Source: Planctomycetota bacterium (GTDB taxonomy: Bacteria; Planctomycetota; Phycisphaerae; UBA1845). Taken from it: a stretch of DNA of 5,978 nucleotides. The notes beneath the pieces were generated by a model that saw only the letters and a program-made list of their open reading frames with translations, ran no database searches and had not been told where the DNA came from. The position numbers were made by a program, and so were the translations under genes. This document shows, in pieces, positions 1 to 5,978 of this stretch. The stretch's first letter is position 1. The number at the start of each line of letters is the position of its first letter. The stretch spans positions 1-5,978 of the forward strand of contig JAJRUK010000216.1 in assembly GCA_024277835.1 (NCBI GenBank), read 5' to 3'.

Positions 1-1
1 C

Positions 2-1135
2 GTCCACGTCGTCAATTCCTTCGAAGGGGGCGGCATGGAGCGCACGCTCAGGGTACTGTTGCAGCGCGGCACCCCGACGCAATTCCGCCACGCGATTATC
101 ACGCTCCGAAGGGCTGGTGACTTTTGTCGAACATTGCCCGACGACGTCCGCGTGCATGAGTTGGGCATCCGAGGTGCGAGCAGATTCAGCTTTCTGAAAC
201 TGGCCCGCGTACTTCGCAAGTGGAGACCCGCTGTTGTTCACGCGCGCGGGGCTGGTTGTTGGTCGGATACGGCCTTCGCATCCGCGATCGCCGGACGACC
301 GCCTTTGATCCTTGGTTTTCACGGCATCGAAACAGGCAGAGGATTCACGCCGAATCAGCGCCGCGCAGCGAGGGTGGGCCAAAGACTCGGCGCGACGTTT
401 ACGAGCGTCTCGCGCGCGGGGCGTGAGATGATGAAAGACACCCTGCGACTTCCGCAAGAATCCATCGAGCACCTGCCCAATGGCGTCGATGCGAACCGCT
501 TCGCGTCGCCAGGAGATAGCCAGCGAAACGTCGCGCGCACCAAGATGAACATCCCGCCTTCCGCGTTCGTCATCGGAACCGTCGCCTCCATGACATCCGT
601 CAAGCGCCACGATTTGATGATCGACGCACTTGCCGACATGCAGGAAAGTGCGGGTGACGTACGCCTGCTCATTGTCGGCAGCGGCTCACTTCGAGCAAGG
701 TTAGCCGAACACGCAACGCGACGCGGCGTCTCCGCGAAGATCCAATTCGCCGGTCAGCGGGAAGACGTCACAACCGCGTATCATGCGATCGACGCCTACT
801 TGTGCGCGAGCGATTCCGAGGGCGTCAGCAATTCGGTACTGGAGGCGATGGCCTGCGGTGTTCCTGTGATTACAACGAACGTCGGCGACCACGGTATCCT
901 CGTTCGCGACGGGATCGAGGGCGTCGTCGTTGAGGCGGGTTCAGCGAGTGCCCTCGCTCGCGGCATGAATCGAATTTTTCTGTCTCCTGCTGCCAGGAAT
1001 TCAATGGGGCAGGCTGCACGGCGACGTGTCGCGTCGATGAGCCTGGGCGACATGCTCTCGCGATACGAACAACTCTATCAGAGGCGAGTATTCACAGACT
1101 GCCCTAAGACAATGTCGGTCGCACTCGCCGGATAA
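2..1135 (+). CDS. Family 4 glycosyltransferase (GT-B fold), 5' end outside window
   Basis: A retaining GT-B glycosyltransferase that moves a sugar from a nucleotide-sugar donor to a glycan acceptor, probably in the cytoplasm or at the inner membrane. The frame is open to the window edge. The residues before the ATG at position 35 (VHVVNSFEGGG, followed by MERTL) form the conserved first strand and GG-x-E loop of the family, so that ATG is internal and the start is missing. Counting from that Met as 1, the N-terminal acceptor domain runs to about 155, with HG-I-E near 96-99 and NGVD at 149-152. The C-terminal donor domain covers about 168-335, with K190, the IVGSG strand at 213-217 and a clear E-x7-E motif (E262, E270) in SEGVSNSVLEAMACGVPVI. 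From memory of the family it resembles sugar transferases associated with exosortase/PEP-CTERM exopolysaccharide loci, but donor and acceptor cannot be read from sequence. The fold and class are secure. Confidence 0.95.
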   Translation, partial: VHVVNSFEGGGMERTLRVLLQRGTPTQFRHAIITLRRAGDFCRTLPDDVRVHELGIRGASRFSFLKLARVLRKWRPAVVHARGAGCWSDTAFASAIAGRPPLILGFHGIETGRGFTPNQRRAARVGQRLGATFTSVSRAGREMMKDTLRLPQESIEHLPNGVDANRFASPGDSQRNVARTKMNIPPSAFVIGTVASMTSVKRHDLMIDALADMQESAGDVRLLIVGSGSLRARLAEHATRRGVSAKIQFAGQREDVTTAYHAIDAYLCASDSEGVSNSVLEAMACGVPVITTNVGDHGILVRDGIEGVVVEAGSASALARGMNRIFLSPAARNSMGQAARRRVASMSLGDMLSRYEQLYQRRVFTDCPKTMSVALAG

Positions 1136-1261
1136 GACCGTCCAGACGCAAGGAGCGACGTGGCCAAGGGGGCTTCACTGGCGCACCTGGGGTTGAGTGG
1201 AAAGTCGGGAGCTGGTAGCGGCTTGGAACTTTGTGTGTCAGAATTCCGCGAGTGGCGGGCG

Positions 1262-1290
1262 TTGTCGGCGGTGCTTTGAACGGTTATACT
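1262..1290 (+). promoter_or_regulatory. Predicted sigma70-type promoter for the FHA gene
   Basis: A -35 box TTGTCG (1262-1267, four of six consensus bases) and a -10 box TATACT (1285-1290, five of six) are separated by exactly 17 bases. Transcription would start near 1297, giving a leader of about 70 bases before the ATG at 1368. The site lies in the only sizeable gap on the plus strand, so it would separate the FHA operon from the upstream glycosyltransferase gene. There is no extended -10 TG. The rest of the gap (1136-1261) shows no gene and no hairpin followed by a T-run. Confidence 0.6.
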
Positions 1291-1367
1291 CTTCCCCGCA
1301 GGTAGGTGCCGCATCCGCGGGGTCGTGGGTCTGGGTTGCACCTCCGCTTGAATGATCGAAGAAACTG

Positions 1368-1847
1368 ATGGACGTCAAATTGATCATGTTCCGGGACGAC
1401 GGCAAGAGGCACGCGACCTCCCTCGCCGATGGTCCGTCAACGATCGGAAGAACCACCGATTGCACCATTCGCGTCCCGCTTCCGATGGTGTCGCGAAGGC
1501 ACGCCGAGATTGTCGTGGAAAACGGCGATGTCTTGCTGCGAGACTTGGGGGCTGCGAACGGGACGTATCTCAACAGTCGGCGGATCAAGGAACAAAGCGT
1601 TGCGGCAGGCGATCAGATCATGGTCGGGTCGGTTGTCTTTACGGTCCAGATTGACGGACGCCCCTCCGACGATGAGATCATCGAGATTCGCTCAAAGAGC
1701 GGTGGGCGGCGTGGGTCTGGTTCTGCACAAGTGGGTACGTCGAAGCACATTTATGTTTCCGACGAGGACGTCGATCCGATTTCCGCATTGGAAGCGCTCG
1801 CCTCCAGTGCCGACCAGACCGCCATCGACCCGGACGATGACGACTAA
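1368..1847 (+). CDS. Small FHA-domain protein
   Basis: A 159-residue cytoplasmic protein made of one forkhead-associated domain (about residues 3-95) and a short tail. FHA domains bind phosphothreonine peptides and usually act as readers for Ser/Thr kinases. The signature residues are all present: G27-R28 in STIGR, S42-R43-R44-H45, and N64-G65-T66. These are the loops that hold the phosphate, so binding is probably functional. The tail has a Gly/Ser/Arg-rich stretch (about 111-125), then an acidic segment ending in DPDDDD; it looks disordered and no second domain is visible. The ATG at 1368 is the first possible start, because an in-frame TGA lies at 1353-1355. No clear Shine-Dalgarno sequence precedes it. 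A predicted promoter lies about 80 bases upstream, and the membrane-anchored protein gene follows after 39 bases. No kinase or phosphatase gene is in the window, so the partner is unknown. Confidence 0.93.
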   Translation: MDVKLIMFRDDGKRHATSLADGPSTIGRTTDCTIRVPLPMVSRRHAEIVVENGDVLLRDLGAANGTYLNSRRIKEQSVAAGDQIMVGSVVFTVQIDGRPSDDEIIEIRSKSGGRRGSGSAQVGTSKHIYVSDEDVDPISALEALASSADQTAIDPDDDD

Positions 1848-1886
1848 GCGATTCGGGCGTCGTCCATTTCTGTCGCGGCTGTCTTG

Positions 1887-2348
1887 ATGCGCAAACGCAC
1901 CTCCATCTTACGACCGGCGGGCTTCCTCGTGCTCGCGACCATTGCCCTGATTGTCTTCATAGGCGTTACGGGCGACTCGCGCCGACAAACCAACGCGATC
2001 AACCGCGCGCGCTCCTACGCTGCGCAGCTAAACGATCGACTTGGTCGCGAAAAGCGATTGCCACTAAACCTCTCGACACGGGAGCCGCAGTCTCGGGGGC
2101 TGGGTGTGATTCCGATGGAGTGTCTTACTTCTGCCGAAGCGTACGTCTTGCGACATTCGAGCGACATCGTCCTCGCTGCGTGGACGGTTCCCGTTGTCCG
2201 GGCGATGGGAGCAGATGGCAGGGCCTGTATCTTCTTTCAAGACGGGGCGTTTTCTGTTCGGTGGCTAACGCTTGGCGAGTTTGATCGAAACCGGGCGGAG
2301 CAGCAAGCGAGGATCGAAGAGCTTCGCGCAAGCAAGTCCCAACCCTAA
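1887..2348 (+). CDS. Small membrane-anchored protein of unknown function
   Basis: I do not recognise the family. The product is 153 residues. It opens with a basic stretch (MRKRTSILRP) followed by one hydrophobic segment at about 11-28, which fits a signal anchor or uncleaved signal peptide with the rest outside the cytoplasm. There is no lipobox cysteine. The exported part contains two cysteines, C79 and C114, that could form a disulfide. A compact hydrophobic region spans about 93-130 (DIVLAAWTVPVVRAMG, CIFFQDGAFSVRWL), followed by a charged, helix-prone C-terminus (DRNRAEQQARIEELRASK). A TTG directly in front of the ATG could also initiate, adding one residue; the ATG is preferred. The gene lies 39 bases after the FHA gene on the same strand and is probably co-transcribed with it. 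Its TAA overlaps the stop of the convergent helicase gene. Coding status is supported by the clean anchor plus soluble-domain layout and by the operon position. Confidence 0.8.
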   Translation: MRKRTSILRPAGFLVLATIALIVFIGVTGDSRRQTNAINRARSYAAQLNDRLGREKRLPLNLSTREPQSRGLGVIPMECLTSAEAYVLRHSSDIVLAAWTVPVVRAMGADGRACIFFQDGAFSVRWLTLGEFDRNRAEQQARIEELRASKSQP

Positions 2349-4540
2349 ACGTTTGGTGCGCCTTGCTCACCGGATACGAGTTTTCGCGCTTCGGCTTCCG
2401 CTTCAAGGAACCGATCGGTGTATCGCGGGTCCACTTGCTGGCAGATGCGCGTCGTCAGTTCGCCAATTCGTTCATAGTCCGGGTCGCCGCCGCTGATCGT
2501 CGAGAACTCCCCCGACAGGATCACAAGCCGGAGCAAGTGACGAAGAATAACGCCTTCATTCTTCACAAGATTGCGACTGCGAATGAACTTGTAGAAATCG
2601 TTCTCATGATCGAACACGCTGCCCGCGACCCACTTTGGCTGCACCCAGACATCCTCGGGCGACGCAAGCTTCGCGTCAAAGACCGCCTTGAGCATCTCCG
2701 GCAAGGTCAACTGCGGTTCCGGCGCTTTCTCTTCGAGGTAATCCTCGCCCTCATCCTCATCCGGCGGAGCCATCACGCCGCCATCGGGATGCGTAAGCGC
2801 AATGCCCATCTGAAGCAGCATCGGCTCAAGCGTTTCGCGCTGCATCGGGCCCGGTTCGACATCCGGCAGTGACAATTTGCGCCCGATCCCCGGCGGCATC
2901 GGCAGGATCGACTCGATCGCGATGAGTTTTTCCGTCAGGTCAGCATTCTTGAGTTGTTGAGAGAGAAATCGCCCGTACAACGGGTCCACGCTGCGAAACG
3001 TAAGCAGCTCAGAGATGTTGTCGGCGAGCGTAACATGGTCGTCTTCCTCCCGTGTGAGATACCCGAACTGTGCGAGGTTGGCGATCATGTAGTCGAGTTG
3101 GTCTTGAAACTTCGCAACGCGCTCCGGTGTGTTGAAGCGAAAGTTAAGGAAATCGCGCACATCGCGCAGCGTTCCCGTTTTTGTGAGCAAGTAAATCAAA
3201 ATGTGATACGGGATCATCGAGCGGCTCACGAGCTTCGCTGGCCCCGCTCCGATCAGCGTCTGAAACTGCCCCTCGACCCAGAATTGTTGCGTCTTTCGGC
3301 GGCTCGGTTTTTTTCTCTCCAGCTCTTTGCGCATACGCATCATCCCCGGGTCTTTCGACTTCGGATCGATCTGTTCGTAGCGCTTCTTCCACTTGGCGAT
3401 CTTCACGTCGTCTTCATGTGCAAGCGCAAAAACGTACCCCGCCTTGTCGAACTGAGGCCTGCCCGCGCGTCCGAACATTTGATGGGCACCCGACGCTGCG
3501 ATGAGTTTCTTCTCCTTGGGCTTGCCGTGAAGAAGGGTACTGAGCACGACGGATCGCGCCGGCAGATTGATCCCGGCTGCCAGCGTCTCAGTGCAAATGA
3601 CAAACGGGATGAGTTTCGCGAGAAAGAGCTTCTCAACGAGTTCTTTGTAACGCGGAAGGATGCCAGCATGATGCACGCCGACCCCGCGGATCAATAGTTG
3701 TTTCAGCTTCAACCCCGCCCCTTGAGACAAGTCAACGTCGGCAAGGTGCGTCTCAATCTCCGAACGCATCTCGGGAGTGATGAGGCTAACGCCTTTCAAA
3801 CGTTCTGCCACATCCCAACACTCATCCCGATTAAAGCAAAAAACAAGCGCCGGCGACCGATTCAACGCGTCGTCCGTCGAAACCATATCAGGCAGGTGCT
3901 CGGTCAGTAACTTCTCGCCGACCCAGATAAACTCAAGCGGAACGCGCCGCTCGTCGGATTGAACGAGCACGAGCTTGCGACGATGTTTTTCGCGCGCCCA
4001 CTGCACGAACTCCGCCGGGTTCCCAACAGTCGCCGAGAGCAACATCAAACGAATCCGCGGCGGAAGCAGCACCAGCGAAAGCTCCCACACCACACCGCGC
4101 TCGCGATCATTGAAATAATGGAACTCATCCATCACGACCGCGTCCACATCGGCAAGTTGTTCCGTCTCACCGATGACGTGGTTCAACAGGATTTCCGCAA
4201 CGACCACGCGAACCAGCGCATCGGGATTCTCTCGCCGATTGCCTGTCACAAGTCCGACCTGCGTCCGATCGAATCCCCACGCCTCGGCTTTGTCTTGAAA
4301 CTCGCGAAATTTCTGGTCGGTCAGTGCAATCAAAGGGGTCGTGTAGTACATGCGGCGACCTGTACACAGCGCTTCAAAGATCGCCGCCTCCGCGATCAGC
4401 GTTTTTCCCATCCCGGTGGGCGCAGAAATCAGCGCACCGCCTTGGCACTCGAACCACGCCAGAAGCGCTTCCTCCTGAAAAGGATACAGGTCGAATTCCA
4501 GCGAATCGAGAAACTTGTCACAGATCGTTGCACGGTCCAT
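2345..4540 (-). CDS. Ski2-like superfamily 2 DEAD/DEAH-box helicase
   Basis: A complete 731-residue ATP-dependent helicase, probably acting on RNA in the cytoplasm. The motifs appear in order: a Q-motif-like YPFQEEAL (19-26), Walker A APTGMGKT (40-47), TTPLIALTDQK (67-77), VTGN (98-101), Walker B DEFH (138-141), SAT (169-171), VFCFNRDE (233-240), VGVHHAGILP (287-296), ETLAAGINLPAR (318-329) and QMFGRAGRP (354-362). The HHAG-ILP and AAGINLPAR strings are hallmarks of the Ski2/Mtr4/HelY group. All catalytic residues, including both arginines of motif VI, are intact. A basic segment follows motif VI (about 379-417), then a probable winged-helix/helical region, an acidic linker (about 593-605) and a C-terminal helical domain. 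At 731 residues it is shorter than Mtr4 or Ski2, with no room for a full arch. The ATG at 4540 suits the distance to Walker A, and no Shine-Dalgarno sequence is visible. The substrate cannot be told from sequence: RNA turnover is inferred from the family, and a DNA-repair role like that of Hel308 is the alternative. Confidence 0.95.
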   Translation of the reverse strand: MDRATICDKFLDSLEFDLYPFQEEALLAWFECQGGALISAPTGMGKTLIAEAAIFEALCTGRRMYYTTPLIALTDQKFREFQDKAEAWGFDRTQVGLVTGNRRENPDALVRVVVAEILLNHVIGETEQLADVDAVVMDEFHYFNDRERGVVWELSLVLLPPRIRLMLLSATVGNPAEFVQWAREKHRRKLVLVQSDERRVPLEFIWVGEKLLTEHLPDMVSTDDALNRSPALVFCFNRDECWDVAERLKGVSLITPEMRSEIETHLADVDLSQGAGLKLKQLLIRGVGVHHAGILPRYKELVEKLFLAKLIPFVICTETLAAGINLPARSVVLSTLLHGKPKEKKLIAASGAHQMFGRAGRPQFDKAGYVFALAHEDDVKIAKWKKRYEQIDPKSKDPGMMRMRKELERKKPSRRKTQQFWVEGQFQTLIGAGPAKLVSRSMIPYHILIYLLTKTGTLRDVRDFLNFRFNTPERVAKFQDQLDYMIANLAQFGYLTREEDDHVTLADNISELLTFRSVDPLYGRFLSQQLKNADLTEKLIAIESILPMPPGIGRKLSLPDVEPGPMQRETLEPMLLQMGIALTHPDGGVMAPPDEDEGEDYLEEKAPEPQLTLPEMLKAVFDAKLASPEDVWVQPKWVAGSVFDHENDFYKFIRSRNLVKNEGVILRHLLRLVILSGEFSTISGGDPDYERIGELTTRICQQVDPRYTDRFLEAEAEARKLVSGEQGAPNV

Positions 4541-4585
4541 CGTGCGGGCATGGTAAGGTGTGGGTGTGCTAAGTGCCAGCGGAGG

Positions 4586-5978
4586 CTAGGGTTGAATCGG
4601 CGCGTCCTCTTTCGACGCATCCCCGTGCGTTCCGTGCTCTTCTTCTAGAAGCTCGAAGAACTTCCCGGTCGCCGAACAAAGCTCCGCGATATTCGCGCCG
4701 AGCAGAAACGTCGCCCGAACAATTTCGCTCTGTTGGTTAAACAGGTTCTGCCGTCGCGTCAGCAAGTCGTCAATGTTCAGTGTGCCCGCGAAGTAATCTT
4801 CGACGCCCTTGTTGTAATCGTTTTCAAAGTTAGGAAGACTCGCGATCAGCTCGCGGCGACTTTGTGTTACGGTTTGAAGACGGATATAAGGCTCAAGCGT
4901 GTCGACAAAAATACTTCGCGTTCGCCGTGCGATCGCTTGTGAAAACCGGGCAATATTGGCATCCGCCTGACGGATCAGGCTATCGGTCACCCGCGAGTCA
5001 ACCTTGCTCACGTCAAGTCCGACCGACATCGACCAATCCGACACGCCGTCCTTGTTACCGCGACCCTCCAACGCTGATCGACCCGCCAGAAGCAGTGTTA
5101 GATCCCAACGTCCGCGCTTCGCCAGATCAAGCTGGACCTCGGCGTTTCGAACGGCGTTTTGCTGCGTCGCGATTTCCGGATCGGTTCGAATCGCCGCCAG
5201 CCGAAGCTCCTCATGACTCATTCCCTCAAACGGGTTGAAAGGCTCATTGACGATCTCAATCGTAGCGGAAAACGGAATGCCGCACTGATCTTTCAACCGC
5301 TCAACATCGATCTCAAGTCGCCCCTCTCGCGTCAGAAGATCCGCCGCTCGGCGCGCAATCTCGCCGTCGATTCGACGAATATCCGACCCGATGTCGCGAT
5401 CACGAACCGAGTCCATCCTTTTGCGCACATCCACAAAGTCCTGATACCACTCCCGCGTGTATCCCACTCGCGTTCTTTGTTGCACGACGTCGTAAAAGCT
5501 AAAAAGAGCCCGCCTGAGACGGCTTCGCACCCCTTCGATGTAGGCGAGCTGCGTGTCGTTGAGTTCGTTCTGGCGGAAAATATCGTCGCTGGTTCGCTCG
5601 AGCTTCTGACGGGACACCCAGAGCGGATATCGCATCGTGGCCGAGGCGAATGGGACGTTCCCGATATCGTCATTGACCTCGATCGTGTCGTAACCGACGG
5701 CGAGGTCAAGCTCGGTCGTGTCGAAAAACCGCTTCTCCATCGCCATCTCGATCGTATGGGTTCGGCTTCGATCCACGATGTCGGTGCGCGTGCGGTTGTC
5801 GCCTTCGACGGTCCTCCGGGACTCACTAAAGTCGTTACTCGTCCGAAGCCTTGGCGTGAGAGAATCGCGCGAGGCGACAAAAAAGTCGTACCGGGCTTCC
5901 TCAGACTTGAATCGCTGGAAACTCGACTTGATCCCTGGCTGACGATTGAACGTGACCGGGATCAAGCTCAGCGGCGTC
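4586..5978 (-). CDS. TolC-family outer-membrane efflux protein, 5' end outside window
   Basis: The C-terminal part, roughly 460 residues, of a TolC/OEP-like channel. These form trimers with an outer-membrane beta-barrel and a long periplasmic helical tunnel, serving as the exit duct for efflux pumps or type I secretion. Counting the Leu encoded at 5965-5963 as residue 1, a beta-hairpin-like stretch spans about 80-116, long charged helices span about 118-230, and the second structural repeat begins at DPEIATQQNAVRNAEVQLDLAKRG (263-286). The repeat continues through a barrel-strand-like WSMSVGLDVS (311-320) and ends with the typical YFAGTLNIDDLLTRRQNLFN helix and ...ELCSATGKFFELL. An acidic tail of about 20 residues closes it. 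The frame continues unbroken to the window edge, and the TTG at 5965 has no features of a start, so signal peptide and promoter lie outside. No membrane-fusion or pump gene is visible. The helicase gene follows 45 bases downstream on the same strand. Family assignment is good but the sequence is divergent. Confidence 0.85.
   Translation of the reverse strand, partial: TPLSLIPVTFNRQPGIKSSFQRFKSEEARYDFFVASRDSLTPRLRTSNDFSESRRTVEGDNRTRTDIVDRSRTHTIEMAMEKRFFDTTELDLAVGYDTIEVNDDIGNVPFASATMRYPLWVSRQKLERTSDDIFRQNELNDTQLAYIEGVRSRLRRALFSFYDVVQQRTRVGYTREWYQDFVDVRKRMDSVRDRDIGSDIRRIDGEIARRAADLLTREGRLEIDVERLKDQCGIPFSATIEIVNEPFNPFEGMSHEELRLAAIRTDPEIATQQNAVRNAEVQLDLAKRGRWDLTLLLAGRSALEGRGNKDGVSDWSMSVGLDVSKVDSRVTDSLIRQADANIARFSQAIARRTRSIFVDTLEPYIRLQTVTQSRRELIASLPNFENDYNKGVEDYFAGTLNIDDLLTRRQNLFNQQSEIVRATFLLGANIAELCSATGKFFELLEEEHGTHGDASKEDAPIQP

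Noticed and set aside
1078..1588. Minus-strand open frames across the gap and the start of the FHA gene
   Set aside because: They overlap the FHA coding region and the predicted promoter, their products are low-complexity Pro/Arg/Ser-rich, and no domain is recognisable.
2331..2367. Inverted repeat AGCAAG / CTTGCT, with the palindrome AAACGTTT (2347-2354) between its arms, as a bidirectional terminator between the convergent genes
   Set aside because: The arms are only 6 bases with a 25-base spacer, the inner palindrome has no loop, and no T-run follows on either strand.
2954..3697. Long plus-strand open frame (247 codons) opposite the helicase, with another at 3959-4648
   Set aside because: Both lie antisense to a helicase with all motifs intact. 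Their translations are rich in Arg/His with no recognisable domain, as expected for shadow frames in GC-rich DNA.
4642..4651. Ten-base palindrome CTTCTAGAAG near the 3' end of the TolC-like gene
   Set aside because: It falls within codons for the ELLEEE stretch, is isolated, and has no flanking structure or second copy.
2345..5978. Helicase plus neighbouring gene as a possible new defence system
   Set aside because: The helicase is a housekeeping-type Ski2-like enzyme, the neighbour is an outer-membrane channel, and there is no nuclease, methylase, toxin or island signature in the window.
1..5978. CRISPR array, tRNA, rRNA, insertion sequence or attachment site
   Set aside because: No regularly spaced direct repeats, transposase domain, terminal inverted repeats or cloverleaf-like sequence were seen on either strand.

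Overview
The window looks like an ordinary chromosomal segment of a Gram-negative, GC-rich bacterium, most likely a planctomycete. This placement is an inference from three things: a small FHA-domain protein with the form 'IGR...PLPMVSRRHAEI' followed by a short low-complexity acidic tail, start codons that mostly lack a Shine-Dalgarno sequence, and a stand-alone Ski2-like helicase beside a divergent TolC-family protein. No 16S or other marker gene is present to confirm it. I see no mobile element, CRISPR array, tRNA or rRNA.

Layout. (1) Positions 2-1135, plus strand: the 3' part of a GT-B fold, family 4 glycosyltransferase whose true start lies left of the window. (2) Positions 1136-1367: a 232-base gap with no supported gene. 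It holds a good sigma70-type promoter (TTGTCG, 17 bases, TATACT) that should drive the next two genes. (3) Positions 1368-1847 and 1887-2348, plus strand: a probable two-gene operon of a cytoplasmic FHA (phosphothreonine-reading) protein and a small protein with one N-terminal membrane anchor. (4) Positions 2345-4540, minus strand: a complete 731-residue Ski2-like superfamily 2 helicase. It converges on the anchor-protein gene so tightly that the two stop codons share the four bases CTAA. (5) Positions 4586-5978, minus strand: the C-terminal part of a TolC-like outer-membrane efflux protein whose start lies right of the window. It is 45 bases upstream of the helicase and probably co-transcribed with it.

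The genes fall into three unrelated roles: polysaccharide or envelope glycan synthesis, a possible phospho-signalling pair, and an export-channel/RNA-helicase transcription unit. I find no convincing evidence of a new multi-gene system. The best leads are the FHA/membrane-anchor pair, the architecture of the helicase (a basic insert after motif VI and an acidic linker before a C-terminal domain), and the terminator-less four-base convergent overlap.
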